Source: Flagellimonas pelagia
GTDB lineage: Bacteria > Bacteroidota > Bacteroidia > Flavobacteriales > Flavobacteriaceae
Length of the DNA: 64,000 nucleotides
Reading direction: 5' to 3'
Assembly (NCBI RefSeq): GCF_003584135.1
Contig: NZ_QXFI01000009.1
Span: forward strand, 131,501 to 195,500
Part shown: positions 1 to 8,153 of the stretch, piece after piece
Numbering within the stretch: position 1 is the stretch's first letter
Layout of the letters: each line of letters starts with the position of its first letter
Translations under genes and position numbers: made by a program
The notes under the pieces: generated by a model
Database searches by the model: none
The model's input: the letters and a program-made list of their open reading frames with translations, nothing else
Told to the model about the DNA's origin: nothing

Positions 1-138
1 ACGAGCTTTTGGGGAATTTGTGACAAAGGTCGGTAAACATTGTTCAATTTTCAATGGACAGTAATCAATTAACAGTGTGGCCATTGCTCATTGCCCATTG
101 TCATATTGAGTGAAACGAAAAATCTTTTTTATGTTTGA

Positions 139-165
139 CACGAATTACACGAATTACACGAATTT
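139..165. repeat. Three tandem copies of a 9-bp unit
   Basis: CACGAATTA is repeated three times head to tail; the last copy ends in T instead of A. It has no spacers and is far too short for a CRISPR array. It probably arose by slippage within intergenic repeat debris. Confidence 0.8.
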
Positions 166-184
166 ACTCGAATGATTTATCTGG

Positions 185-213
185 ATGTCATTTCGAACAT
201 ATGTGAGAAATCT
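185..213. repeat. REP-like unit, family shared with 25511-25538
   Basis: The unit starts ATGTCATTTCGAAC and ends GTGAGAAATCT. Its reverse complement matches the unit at 25511-25538 at most positions with one gap, so two members of the same dispersed family are in this window. This is read directly from the sequence; family size in the genome is unknown. Confidence 0.55.
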
Positions 214-227
214 GTTTTTTAAAATTA

Positions 228-252
228 CATCTCGACTGCGCTCGATGTGACA
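228..252. repeat. Palindromic REP-like unit, copy outside a gene
   Basis: CATCTCGACTGCGCTCGATG (228-247) is an imperfect palindrome followed by TGACA. A copy matching at 22 of 25 positions lies inside the argS coding sequence at 2797-2821. Confidence 0.7.
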
Positions 253-353
253 AAAAGAGAATGACTGTTTATTGGTCATTGTACATTGCTCATTGTTACT
301 TTAGGATTTTTTAGTCGATGCTTTGCATCTCTTTCAAAATGACACTTTTCGTC

Positions 354-389
354 ATGCTGTCCCGATGGCTATCGGGATTGTTTCAGCAT
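354..389. repeat. Two-step hairpin
   Basis: The inner stem is TCCCGAT (360-366) with ATCGGGA (371-377) around a GGCT loop. An outer stem is ATGCTG (354-359) with CAGCAT (384-389). There is no T-run directly after it, so it looks like a REP-type palindrome and not a terminator. Confidence 0.55.
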
Positions 390-431
390 TTCACTGGTTT
401 TATGGATTCCGTGTCAAGCACCGAATGACAA

Positions 432-857
432 TTATAAATCATCGATAGAAGTAGGCAAATTATCCGCGCGGTGATCCAACAGTTTTCGGAAGAATTTTTG
501 AACGGCCATACTATCCGAACGCACCTTGATGAAATGATGATCCATAAAAATGGAATAGACAGCCATATCGACTTTGTAAAGATTCAGTTTGTAGTAGGGT
601 ATGACCAGCCCGAAGGTTTCCAACAGTGATCGGAACCGGACAATGATACCCTTGGGCCGCAGTTCAATGTTGCAGGTGTCCAGGTTGTTGTCCAAAATCA
701 ACAGGTTATGGATCTCAGCACTGGCTTCCGTTATAAAAAGCTTGGGGCTGCCAATGCCGCCCATGGCAAAGCGTTCCCTTAAGGGAAAGGGCTTGCCCAC
801 GGCCTCGTCTATTTTTTTGGTGATGTTTTTATCAGTGTACGAAACGTTCAATAGCAT
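432..857 (-). CDS. Hypothetical protein, 141 aa
   Basis: I do not recognise this protein. It is a soluble-looking 141-residue product with no signal peptide, membrane segment or cysteine cluster. The middle is alternately hydrophobic (around LNLYKVDMAVYSIFMDHHF), suggesting a small alpha/beta fold, and the C-terminus is charged. It starts with ATG two bases after the stop codon of the upstream VOC-family gene, so the two are very probably one transcript and may work together. The reading frame is intact and codon use is like that of the neighbours. Confidence 0.6.
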   Translation of the reverse strand: MLLNVSYTDKNITKKIDEAVGKPFPLRERFAMGGIGSPKLFITEASAEIHNLLILDNNLDTCNIELRPKGIIVRFRSLLETFGLVIPYYKLNLYKVDMAVYSIFMDHHFIKVRSDSMAVQKFFRKLLDHRADNLPTSIDDL

Positions 858-859
858 CT

Positions 860-1213
860 TTACAGTTTTTGTCCAAACCGCAACAGGTTTCCTTCGCCAT
901 CAAGGGCAGAAAACTCCCGAAGGCCCCAAGGTTTGTTACCTAAAGGTCCGTTGGGATGTACAACCCCCGTTTTTTTCAGTTCGGCGTAAAGTCCATCCAC
1001 ATCGGTCACATGGATGTAGCAGCTGGTGTTTTCTGGAAAAATCTTATCGTTACATTTGGCAATATGTAGTTCAATTTGATCCCTGCCAATTACGGCATAA
1101 TGGTCATCTACCCAGCCCTGCTTGTCAAATCCAAATTTCTCTTGATAAAAAGTGACCGATTTTCGTACATCAAGGGCAAAGAGTACCGGAACGGCGCGTT
1201 GTAAATGTTCCAT
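860..1213 (-). CDS. VOC-superfamily (glyoxalase / bleomycin-resistance-like) protein
   Basis: The 117-residue protein has the layout of a single vicinal-oxygen-chelate unit pair: an N-terminal strand VPVLFALDVRKSVTFYQEKF, a central ELHIAK strand, a YIHVTDVDGLYAELKKTG helix-strand repeat, and a C-terminal DGEGNLLRFGQ. His and Glu residues at typical metal positions (ELH near residue 48, and the GEGNLL segment) are present. This is close to bleomycin-resistance-like proteins that bind or isomerise small molecules in the cytoplasm. The substrate cannot be told. It starts with ATG and is followed two bases after its stop by a small hypothetical gene, forming a leftward operon. Confidence 0.75.
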   Translation of the reverse strand: MEHLQRAVPVLFALDVRKSVTFYQEKFGFDKQGWVDDHYAVIGRDQIELHIAKCNDKIFPENTSCYIHVTDVDGLYAELKKTGVVHPNGPLGNKPWGLREFSALDGEGNLLRFGQKL

Positions 1214-1265
1214 CTGCTAGTTTTTTCTAAAATTACGGTTTCTAGGATGTCAACACTAGTCCAGA

Positions 1266-1298
1266 TTGCCAAAAAAGGGCAAAAAATATGTAGTTTTG
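1266..1298 (+). promoter_or_regulatory. Candidate sigma-A promoter of argS
   Basis: TAGTTTTG at 1291-1298 matches the Bacteroidota -7 consensus TAnnTTTG, with TTG at 1266-1268 as a possible -33 element 22 bases upstream. The argS ATG lies 20 bases further on. Confidence 0.5.
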
Positions 1299-1318
1299 CA
1301 GGCTGAAAAGCCTTTTAG

Positions 1319-3097
1319 ATGAGTTTGCAGAACGATTTGACCCAAAAAGTGATTGAGGCGGTAAAACAACTGTACCAAGTTGACCTGCCCACGGTGGAAT
1401 TTCAACCTACCCGAAAGGATTTTGAGGGGGATATTACCGTGGTGGTATTCCCCATGTTACGCTTTGTTAAGGGAAATCCGGTACAGATCGGCACACAGAT
1501 CGGGGAATATCTGCAACAACATGTGGAGGAAGTGGCCAAATGCAATGTGGTCCAAGGCTTTTTGAACATTGTGATCGCTGAGCGTTATTATCTGAATTTC
1601 TTCAATAGCATCAAAGATGAGGTGGATTTCGGTTATGTAAAAACACCATCACCAGGAGCCACGATGGTGGAATATTCATCCCCCAATACCAACAAACCGT
1701 TGCACTTGGGGCATATCCGAAACAACTTGTTGGGTTATTCGGTCGCCGAAATTTTGAAGGCTTCCGGTAAAAAAGTATACAAAGCCCAGATCATTAATGA
1801 TAGGGGTATCCACATCTGCAAAAGTATGTTGGCCTGGCAGAAATTCGGGGAAGGGGAGACTCCAGAATCCTCTGGAATGAAAGGGGATCACTTGGTGGGG
1901 AAATACTATGTGGCTTTCGATAAAGCCTATAAGGAACAGATTTCCGAATTGGTAGCTGGAGGAATGCCCAAGGAAAAAGCTGAAAAGAAAGCTCCTATCT
2001 TGTTGGAAGCCCAAGAAATGCTACGTAAATGGGAAGCTGGTGATGCAGAAGTGGTTTCCTTGTGGAAAACAATGAACACTTGGGTATATAAAGGGTTCGA
2101 CGCTACTTACAAAAATCTTGGGGTCGATTTTGATAAACTGTACTACGAGAGCGATACCTACTTGTTGGGCCGTGATGTGGTGAAGGATGGGCTTGAAAAA
2201 GGAGTCTTCTTTAAAAAGGAAGATGGCAGTGTGTGGATCGATCTTACCGAAGATGGCTTGGACGAAAAAATCGTGTTACGTTCCGATGGTACGGCGGTAT
2301 ATATGACCCAGGATATCGGCACGGCTCTTCAAAGGGTGACCGATTTTCCGGATATTAATGGAATGGTGTACACGGTGGGGAACGAGCAGGATTATCACTT
2401 TAAGGTTCTTTTCCTCATCTTGAAAAAGTTGGGGTATAGCTGGGCCGAAAAGCTATATCACCTCAGTTATGGGATGGTGGACCTGCCCAGTGGAAAGATG
2501 AAGAGTAGGGAAGGTACCGTGGTGGATGCCGATGACCTGATTCAAAATATGGAAGAGACCGCCGAGACCATTTCCAAGGAACTGGGCAAACTGGATGGCT
2601 ATTCCGAAGAAGAGAAGAAAAAATTATATCGAACCATAGGTTTGGGGGCGTTGAAATATTACATCCTAAAAGTGGATCCCAAAAAACGAATCCTGTTCAA
2701 CCCTGAGGAGTCGGTGGATTTTCAAGGGAACACGGGTCCGTTCATCCAATATACCTATGCTAGGATCCAATCCATTTTAAGAAAGGCGGATTTTGACGTC
2801 TCAACTGCGCTCGACGTGACATTGGAACTCCATGAAAAGGAAAAGGAACTGTTGAAACAAATCCAATTGTTCCCGGAAACCATTCAACTGGCGGCCGAAA
2901 ATTACAGTCCAGCACTTATTGCCAACTATACCTACGATCTGGTTAAGGAGTTCAACTCATTTTACCAAAAGGTGTCCATTCTCGGGGAAACGGACGAGCA
3001 AAAGAAAAACTTCAGGGTACAGTTGTCCAAAAAAGTGGGGGAGGTGATTCAATCTGCCTTCAGACTTTTGGGGATTGAAGTGCCCGAACGGATGTAA
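1319..3097 (+). CDS. argS: Arginyl-tRNA synthetase
   Basis: This enzyme charges tRNA-Arg with arginine in the cytoplasm (class I synthetase). The 592 residues match the family length. The HIGH signature is seen as HLGH at 129-132 within SPNTNKPLHLGHIRNN. The KMSKS loop is replaced by KMKSREG starting at Lys393, as usual for bacterial ArgRS. The N-terminal Add1-like domain precedes it and the anticodon-binding helical domain, ending LLGIEVPERM, follows. The start ATG is supported by a good -7 element 20 bases upstream. An oddity is a REP-like palindrome read through in frame at residues 493-502 (see repeat at 2797). The stop codon overlaps the ATG of the next gene by one base (TAATG), implying translational coupling. 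Confidence 0.97.
   Translation: MSLQNDLTQKVIEAVKQLYQVDLPTVEFQPTRKDFEGDITVVVFPMLRFVKGNPVQIGTQIGEYLQQHVEEVAKCNVVQGFLNIVIAERYYLNFFNSIKDEVDFGYVKTPSPGATMVEYSSPNTNKPLHLGHIRNNLLGYSVAEILKASGKKVYKAQIINDRGIHICKSMLAWQKFGEGETPESSGMKGDHLVGKYYVAFDKAYKEQISELVAGGMPKEKAEKKAPILLEAQEMLRKWEAGDAEVVSLWKTMNTWVYKGFDATYKNLGVDFDKLYYESDTYLLGRDVVKDGLEKGVFFKKEDGSVWIDLTEDGLDEKIVLRSDGTAVYMTQDIGTALQRVTDFPDINGMVYTVGNEQDYHFKVLFLILKKLGYSWAEKLYHLSYGMVDLPSGKMKSREGTVVDADDLIQNMEETAETISKELGKLDGYSEEEKKKLYRTIGLGALKYYILKVDPKKRILFNPEESVDFQGNTGPFIQYTYARIQSILRKADFDVSTALDVTLELHEKEKELLKQIQLFPETIQLAAENYSPALIANYTYDLVKEFNSFYQKVSILGETDEQKKNFRVQLSKKVGEVIQSAFRLLGIEVPERM
2797..2821 (+). repeat. REP-like palindrome inside argS
   Basis: CGTCTCAACTGCGCTCGACG followed by TGACA is nearly the same sequence as the intergenic unit at 228-252 (22 of 25 positions). 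Here it is translated, giving Asp-Val-Ser-Thr-Ala-Leu-Asp-Val-Thr at about residues 493-501, between the catalytic core and the anticodon-binding domain, without breaking the frame. Confidence 0.75.
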
Positions 3098-3933
3098 TGC
3101 AGCAAATTTCCGAAGCAGATAAGCAGTTGGCGGCCATCATTTTGATGTGCGGACTCTTTTTTGTAATGGCCAAGGCTGTGTACGAAAATGTAAAGAAGGA
3201 GCGCCTTACCCTTTTCAATCTATTGCATCCCGTTAAAAAAATTACGGCCAAGGAGCGACAGTTCATTTCCCAATTCTTGCAACCTTTCCATATTCTGAAT
3301 TCGGATCAGCGAAGAACATTTCTAGAACGTTTCGCTTGGTTCAAGTCCAAAAAGCCCTTCATCTTTTATGGCAACATTGAAAACAAGGAAGAAATCAAAG
3401 CTTACGTTACGGCTTCGGCAGTGCTGCTGACCCTAGGGATGAACAACTACCGGTTTGAGAAATCCATCGTACGGGTCATCATTTATCCGAGTAAATACTA
3501 TTCTAAAATTTCGCGTCGGCACCATATCGGGGAATACAATCCAAGGTTGCGAACCTTGGTGTTTTCTGCGGAAGGTTTAAAGGACGGCTTCGGCATTCCC
3601 AATGACAATGTAAATTTGGGAGTTCATGAAGTGGCCCATGCCCTAATGATCGAGACATTGAGAAAGCCATCTTTTGAGGCCAAAAGTTTTCAAGTGGGTC
3701 TGGCAAAGATCAAGGAACTGTTCGAGTCCGATGCTTTTTCCGAACGGTTATCCCAATCCACTTATTTTAGGGAATATGGCCAAACCAATTTTGTGGAATT
3801 CTTTGCTGTGATCACAGAAAATTTTGTTGAAACGCCCCAAATGTTCAAACAGGACTTTCCGGATTTATACGAAATTGTTCGAAGAATGTACAATTTCGAT
3901 TTGAACGATACCGGTTGGAATCTCAGAAGTTGA
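3097..3933 (+). CDS. M90 (MtfA-type) zinc peptidase, membrane anchored
   Basis: The 278-residue protein has one N-terminal hydrophobic segment (about residues 10-28) and a zinc-peptidase core. HEVAH at 177-181 gives two His ligands and the catalytic Glu; a further Glu in FFAVITENFVE is the likely third ligand. The arrangement, including the NNYRFEKSIVRVIIYPSKY and REYGQTNFVEFF blocks, is that of the MtfA / peptidase M90 family. MtfA in Escherichia coli is a cytosolic aminopeptidase linked to glucose-transporter control, but that partner is not expected here, so the role is open. The gene is coupled to argS by a one-base stop/start overlap. Its last 11 bases overlap the end of the convergent TonB-receptor gene. 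Confidence 0.8.
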   Translation: MQQISEADKQLAAIILMCGLFFVMAKAVYENVKKERLTLFNLLHPVKKITAKERQFISQFLQPFHILNSDQRRTFLERFAWFKSKKPFIFYGNIENKEEIKAYVTASAVLLTLGMNNYRFEKSIVRVIIYPSKYYSKISRRHHIGEYNPRLRTLVFSAEGLKDGFGIPNDNVNLGVHEVAHALMIETLRKPSFEAKSFQVGLAKIKELFESDAFSERLSQSTYFREYGQTNFVEFFAVITENFVETPQMFKQDFPDLYEIVRRMYNFDLNDTGWNLRS

Positions 3934-6496
3934 CCCTAAAGCTTACGTTAGGGGTAATGCCCAACGATACATTGTCCACCGTTTCAATTTCGTCATCATC
4001 GTTTACCCGGTAGTATCTGTTCAGCGTATTTTTCCGATTGGTCAGGTTCAAAACCGAAAGGCCAGCATTGGCATTGATCCTAGGACTCAATCTAAAACTG
4101 TAAATAGCCGAGGCATCTGCCCTAAAATATTCGGGTAGTCTACTGGAGTTCGGGGATTTAAAGTTGATTCGGGAAGGGGTATAATCGGTATCCAAACCTT
4201 GGTCGCCATCCATGGGTTCGGTAAAGGGCTTACCCGTTCGGTAGTAAAGTCCAATACTTAATTTGAGGTTATTGTAGTTGTAGGTTCCGGCAAAGGTGAG
4301 CGTGTGCCTAATGTCCAGGTTATTGGGAAAATTTTGAGGTACAATGGAATCGAAGGTGTAATCGTTCTTGTTGTAGGCATAGCTCAGCCAAGTGCTGTAA
4401 TTCTCGCCTTTTTTATTGATGAGGAATTCAATCCCTTTTACGTCATAGCTGCCTATTTCCCCTGAAAATTGGTACTGATTCTGAAATCCCTGGGTACTGG
4501 TACTGATGCCCTCCACTTGCTTATAGAAACCTTCCAGTCCCACATAAAAATGGTTCTTTTCGTAGTTCAGTCCCACAGAACCCTGCTTACTTTTCGTAAC
4601 GGGCAAAGAGCTGTCATTGGAGAGGATCCATCGTCGTTTTTCAATCCCTAAAAAGTTTTGTTCCAGGTCTACTACTTGGTTGGTGGTCTGGCTTTTGAAT
4701 TCACCCAATACTTCCGCCCGTAAGTAATTGGCCAATTTAATGTTGAGATTCACCCTTGGTTCTATCAAAAGTTTGGAGAAAGTGTTCAGGTTTTGAATAA
4801 AGTTGAATCTTGACCCGACCTTTGCGATAATGGTATTTTCAGGCGAATGATAATCGAACTCCGTATAAGGAGCGTGTATTCTGATGACCCCTTTGATCTC
4901 GCTGTCGAAATTGGGCTCGCTCAGCACCGTGGCATTGGTGATACCAGTCTCAATATATTGGTAGCCATTGTTCCAATTGAATTGGTCGGTCAATTGATAA
5001 TCCGTGTTCAGTTTTACCGCATTTTCAACGACTTCGTTTTTTTGGAACAATTGCTGGACCTGGTTCCCGAAAACGTTCTGCGCATCCAAGTTATATCGGG
5101 AATAATAGATGTTTAAATGTGAGGAGAACCTGCTGTTCCACTGACTTTGCAATTGCCCCCCAACGGAGAGGTTGTCCTGTTTTAATAGGCTGATATTGGT
5201 CTCCATGTCCGTGATATTGTTCTCCACGTATTTAAGGTTGTTCTTAATGTGGATGGCACTGAACCTTAATTGGTGATCATCATTGATATTGTAGAGAATC
5301 TTTCCCGAAAAATCGTAAAAGAAGAAATCTTCCTTTCTTTGGATTTCATCATCAACCGAATTGTTGTTCTGGTCCGTAATCTCACTGTCCTGAAAAGCAC
5401 GGTCAAAGAATTGGTTGTAGGTTGGGGAGTTCAAAAAATCGGTGGCGGATCGCCTTGCCGCAAACTGAATCCCCAATTTGTCGCTAAGGGGCACTTCGGT
5501 ATAAAAATCCCCGCTGATGAGGTTAAACCCGGCTCCTCCTTTCCATTGTTCGGCAATTTTGTTGCTGGTTTCCATTTGGATCACGCCGCTCACCCCATCC
5601 CCATAAGCTGCGGGAGTCCCATTTTTATAGATAGTCACTTGGTCCGTCAAATAAGGGTTGAAGGCGGATATCAATCCAAAAAAATGTCCGGATTGATACA
5701 TTTTGATACCGTTCCATAACACAAGGTTCTGATCATTGGTACCACCCCTTACATTGATGTCGGATACCGTCTCATCAATACTTTTAATGCCCGGAAGGGC
5801 TTGAACCGTTTGAAGGATATCAGGCTCGATCTGCCCTGGAAGAATCCCGAATTCGGCTGTGTTTAAGGTGATGCTGGCATCTTTTTCCTTGATAATACCC
5901 GTGGTAAGGAATTGGTAAACGATGACTTCGTTCAATTGTTCCATATGCGGCGTCATCAAAATTTTGGGACACTCCCCGAGGCCCAAAAACTCAGAAACAC
6001 TCATATTTTGGGTAAGGAATCCCAAATAACGGATGCGTATGGAAGCCTCTTTGGGAACATCTTGTATGGTGAACTTTCCATCGTCGCCCGTTATCAGTGC
6101 CCTATTGGTTCCCAAGATTTCAACCGTGGCGCCGGGTATGGTATTGCTGGCAAAATTATCGAGTACCATTCCGCACAAATCAACGTGCGAGTTTTTGGTC
6201 AGGGTATAGTAGCGATTGTTGAGTTTTTTGTAGTGTATTTGAAATTGATTCTCGATATAGGTAAGGATGTCGTCCAACGTTTTCAATGTCTCCGGAACGG
6301 AAATGGCAAGGCCTTCCACATCTTCATTGATATAAGAGAATTTCACGTTGAAGCGATTCTCCAAGGTTTTGATATAGGAAACAAGGGCAATGGAAGGTTG
6401 TTGTTCTTCTTGGGCATGGACGGAGACCATGCAAAATAAGAAGAACAAGAAACCCAATAAGAGGTTTGAATGCTTATTACGGCGTGTTCCCAGCAT
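3923..6496 (-). CDS. TonB-dependent outer-membrane receptor with STN and carboxypeptidase-like domains
   Basis: The 857-residue protein has a signal peptide (ending VSVHAQ, about residue 29), an STN domain (about 40-105) that can signal to an anti-sigma factor, a carboxypeptidase-regulatory-like domain (about 110-190), a plug domain containing INVRGGTNDQNLVLWNGI, and a 22-strand-type barrel ending in Phe (SFRVNF). It probably imports a ligand across the outer membrane and reports its presence to the FecR protein encoded just upstream. The two genes overlap by 20 bases, so translation is coupled. The barrel is shorter than in SusC proteins, and no SusD partner is adjacent, which favours a FecA-like signalling transducer. 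The ligand is unknown. Confidence 0.88.
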   Translation of the reverse strand: MLGTRRNKHSNLLLGFLFFLFCMVSVHAQEEQQPSIALVSYIKTLENRFNVKFSYINEDVEGLAISVPETLKTLDDILTYIENQFQIHYKKLNNRYYTLTKNSHVDLCGMVLDNFASNTIPGATVEILGTNRALITGDDGKFTIQDVPKEASIRIRYLGFLTQNMSVSEFLGLGECPKILMTPHMEQLNEVIVYQFLTTGIIKEKDASITLNTAEFGILPGQIEPDILQTVQALPGIKSIDETVSDINVRGGTNDQNLVLWNGIKMYQSGHFFGLISAFNPYLTDQVTIYKNGTPAAYGDGVSGVIQMETSNKIAEQWKGGAGFNLISGDFYTEVPLSDKLGIQFAARRSATDFLNSPTYNQFFDRAFQDSEITDQNNNSVDDEIQRKEDFFFYDFSGKILYNINDDHQLRFSAIHIKNNLKYVENNITDMETNISLLKQDNLSVGGQLQSQWNSRFSSHLNIYYSRYNLDAQNVFGNQVQQLFQKNEVVENAVKLNTDYQLTDQFNWNNGYQYIETGITNATVLSEPNFDSEIKGVIRIHAPYTEFDYHSPENTIIAKVGSRFNFIQNLNTFSKLLIEPRVNLNIKLANYLRAEVLGEFKSQTTNQVVDLEQNFLGIEKRRWILSNDSSLPVTKSKQGSVGLNYEKNHFYVGLEGFYKQVEGISTSTQGFQNQYQFSGEIGSYDVKGIEFLINKKGENYSTWLSYAYNKNDYTFDSIVPQNFPNNLDIRHTLTFAGTYNYNNLKLSIGLYYRTGKPFTEPMDGDQGLDTDYTPSRINFKSPNSSRLPEYFRADASAIYSFRLSPRINANAGLSVLNLTNRKNTLNRYYRVNDDDEIETVDNVSLGITPNVSFRVNF

Positions 6497-7388
6497 AAAA
6501 AAGTACGTTATCGCCTTCTACTCTGTACTTGATTTGAGACGGGGTACTTATACTTTTTAACGCCATATCGAGGTCTGTGTTGTTGAAGGTGCCGGTAAAA
6601 TATATCTCGGTGTTCACATTTTGTGTGGAAACCTTCACATTGAACTGTCGCTCCAACTCGGCAAGAACGTATTTGAGCGGGATACGCTCAAAACTGCTCT
6701 CGTTGTTCATCCAAGCGGGTACATCACCTTGGGGCATTGGGGATTCTACAATTTCACCATTGATGGCCATAAAGGAAGTGCCTGCTGGAAGCTTGGTTTC
6801 CACACCTTGGTAGGTAACGCTGACCAGACCTTCATAACAAGTGACTTCAAAAAAGTTTTGTCTGTTTTCTACATTGAACTGCGTGCCCAAAACGGCCACG
6901 GTACCATGATCAGTGGACACGGTGAATTTTTTTCCTTTGGAAACCTTAAAAAAGGCTTCCCCTTTGAGTTTAACATCCCTTTGTTTGTCCCAATTCTTTT
7001 TGCTATAGGAAACCTGCGATTCTGCATTCAGAAATATCTCGGAAGCATCGGGTAGGGTCACTTCGGTGCGTTGTGCAAGTTCCGTGGACACGGTTTCGTT
7101 CAAGGTATTCACATAGAAATAAGAGCCAGCAAGCAGGAAGGCAATCACTGCGGCCACCCGCAGGAATTTTTTAAAGGGACTCAAAGTAATGACCTTGGGA
7201 GCGGTACCGATGCGCTCTTCCTTCAAATGGGCGAGGGCTTGGTCCACATCAAAGTCGGGGGCCTTCAGGGTACTGGAGACCTCCTTCAGCTTTTGGTAGG
7301 AAGCATACTCGGCAGATGCTTTAAATTCTGCCAGCTCCTGATCCGAAAGCTCTCCGTTGAGCCATTTTGCCAAGTAATTTTCTTGCAT
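6477..7388 (-). CDS. FecR-family anti-sigma factor
   Basis: This inner-membrane regulator holds the ECF sigma factor until the receptor signals. Residues 1-70 form the cytoplasmic sigma-binding part. One membrane helix spans about 76-93 (VAAVIAFLLAGSYFYV). The periplasmic FecR domain (about 115-210, with LPDASEIFLNAESQVSYSK) and a C-terminal DUF4974/STN-like domain (about 225-300, IPLKYVLAELERQFNV) follow. The length of 303 residues is usual for Bacteroidota FecR. It is followed by the TonB receptor with a 20-base overlap. Its upstream region holds a GTAGGGTTTTTT box shared with the lipoprotein gene at 8154, a probable target of the ECF sigma encoded next to it. Confidence 0.9.
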   Translation of the reverse strand: MQENYLAKWLNGELSDQELAEFKASAEYASYQKLKEVSSTLKAPDFDVDQALAHLKEERIGTAPKVITLSPFKKFLRVAAVIAFLLAGSYFYVNTLNETVSTELAQRTEVTLPDASEIFLNAESQVSYSKKNWDKQRDVKLKGEAFFKVSKGKKFTVSTDHGTVAVLGTQFNVENRQNFFEVTCYEGLVSVTYQGVETKLPAGTSFMAINGEIVESPMPQGDVPAWMNNESSFERIPLKYVLAELERQFNVKVSTQNVNTEIYFTGTFNNTDLDMALKSISTPSQIKYRVEGDNVLFYAGNTP

Positions 7389-7412
7389 GGTTTCTATGCT
7401 TTACCTTGTTAT

Positions 7413-7438
7413 AACAATCAACTCTTAAAAAACCCTAC
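7413..7438 (-). promoter_or_regulatory. Candidate ECF-sigma promoter of fecR-receptor operon
   Basis: On the minus strand GTAGGG (7438-7433) is followed by a T-run, and TTGTT lies at 7417-7413. The same elements with the same 21-base offset stand before the lipoprotein gene at 8154. No TAnnTTTG element is seen here, which fits use of an alternative sigma factor. Confidence 0.5.
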
Positions 7439-7540
7439 TTCTATTTTGTTGAAAATCAACATTTTTAGAAAATAATGGTCTCATTCTATATCAATTTTAA
7501 ATCTTAGTATTCTAAGTAACTAGAAATCAATAATTTAAAA

Positions 7541-8038
7541 TCATATACCATCTATATGTTCCCGTAGGCTTTTTAGGGCCAAATGCATCCTTTTTTCAAT
7601 GGCCTTTACACTAACGCCTTCCATTTCGGCAATTTCCGCATATTTCTTTCCATCCACCCGGTTGAGTAAAAAGGTTGTCCGCTGGTTTTCCGGCAATGCG
7701 TTCAGGGCATCATCCAATTTCTGCTTGTATTCCTTTTCTTCCATCAAAAATTCCGGCGATTCGTGGGAGCGGTCGTTGGACGCATCGGCATATTTCATCC
7801 TGACCTTTTCCGCTTTGATCACGTTCAGGTAAAGGTTGTTCGCCACCGTGTACACAAAAGATTTGGCTTTCTCCGGGCTCACCTTGGCACAGTTCTCCCA
7901 AAGCTTCACAAAAGCTTCCTGAACGGCATCGTGTGCTTTCTCCTCGTTTCCGAACTTATAAAAGATATAATTGAAAACCGTTTTGGAATGGGCCTTGAAA
8001 ACGGAACTGAATATATGGTCTTCGCAGACGTTGCTCAT
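7541..8038 (-). CDS. ECF RNA polymerase sigma-70 factor, FecI type
   Basis: The 165-residue protein has region 2 (about residues 10-75, with NYIFYKFGNEEKAHDAVQEA and FVYTVANNLYLN) and region 4 (about 110-160, with LPENQRTTFLLNRVDGKKY and a KAIEKRMHLALKSL helix-turn-helix). It should direct polymerase to a small regulon when released by the neighbouring FecR protein. The order sigma, fecR, receptor is standard for Bacteroidota cell-surface signalling. Its own promoter looks like a housekeeping one (TATCTTTG at 8062-8069), whereas fecR and the divergent lipoprotein gene share a different box. Confidence 0.93.
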   Translation of the reverse strand: MSNVCEDHIFSSVFKAHSKTVFNYIFYKFGNEEKAHDAVQEAFVKLWENCAKVSPEKAKSFVYTVANNLYLNVIKAEKVRMKYADASNDRSHESPEFLMEEKEYKQKLDDALNALPENQRTTFLLNRVDGKKYAEIAEMEGVSVKAIEKRMHLALKSLREHIDGI

Positions 8039-8061
8039 TTGGCAAAAATTGTAATTCCAAT

Positions 8062-8069
8062 CAAAGATA
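8062..8069 (-). promoter_or_regulatory. Candidate -7 element of the ECF sigma gene
   Basis: TATCTTTG on the minus strand fits TAnnTTTG exactly and lies 23 bases before the start codon. Confidence 0.5.
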
Positions 8070-8091
8070 TTTTAAAAAAAATTAAGATAAA

Positions 8092-8117
8092 GTAGGGTTT
8101 TTTTTAAGATGGTTGTT
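8092..8117 (+). promoter_or_regulatory. Candidate ECF-sigma promoter of the acidic lipoprotein
   Basis: GTAGGG (8092-8097) plus a T-run and TTGTT (8113-8117) mirror the box before fecR on the other strand, including AAGA after the T-run and identical spacing from GTAGGG to TTGTT. The two boxes face away from each other across the sigma gene. Confidence 0.5.
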
Positions 8118-8153
8118 TCACTATCGAATTATAACCCCAAAATTCAATTTGTT

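Larger units (their letters stand above)
1..431. other. Gene-free stretch of degenerate intergenic repeats
   Basis: No convincing coding sequence is present. The stretch is a patchwork of short repeats typical of flavobacterial intergenic DNA: a 9-bp tandem repeat (139-165), a 29-bp REP-like unit (185-213), a palindromic unit (228-252) and a hairpin (354-389). Phrases such as CATTGCTCATTG recur with small changes (83-102 and 284-296). Nothing looks like a promoter for the leftward gene, which is transcribed into this region. Confidence 0.6.

Noticed and set aside
139-165. Possible CRISPR-like repeats
   Set aside because: Only three adjacent 9-bp copies with no spacers; no cas genes nearby.
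354-389. Hairpin considered as a terminator
   Set aside because: No following T-run on either strand and no gene ends there except 40 bases away; it fits a REP-type repeat better.
601-1155. A 184-residue plus-strand frame over the first two genes
   Set aside because: The minus-strand VOC protein has clear family structure, and this frame has none.
8109-8153. Upstream ATG for the acidic lipoprotein
   Set aside because: It would add 15 residues before a perfect lipoprotein signal that starts at 8154, and it overlaps the predicted ECF promoter region.
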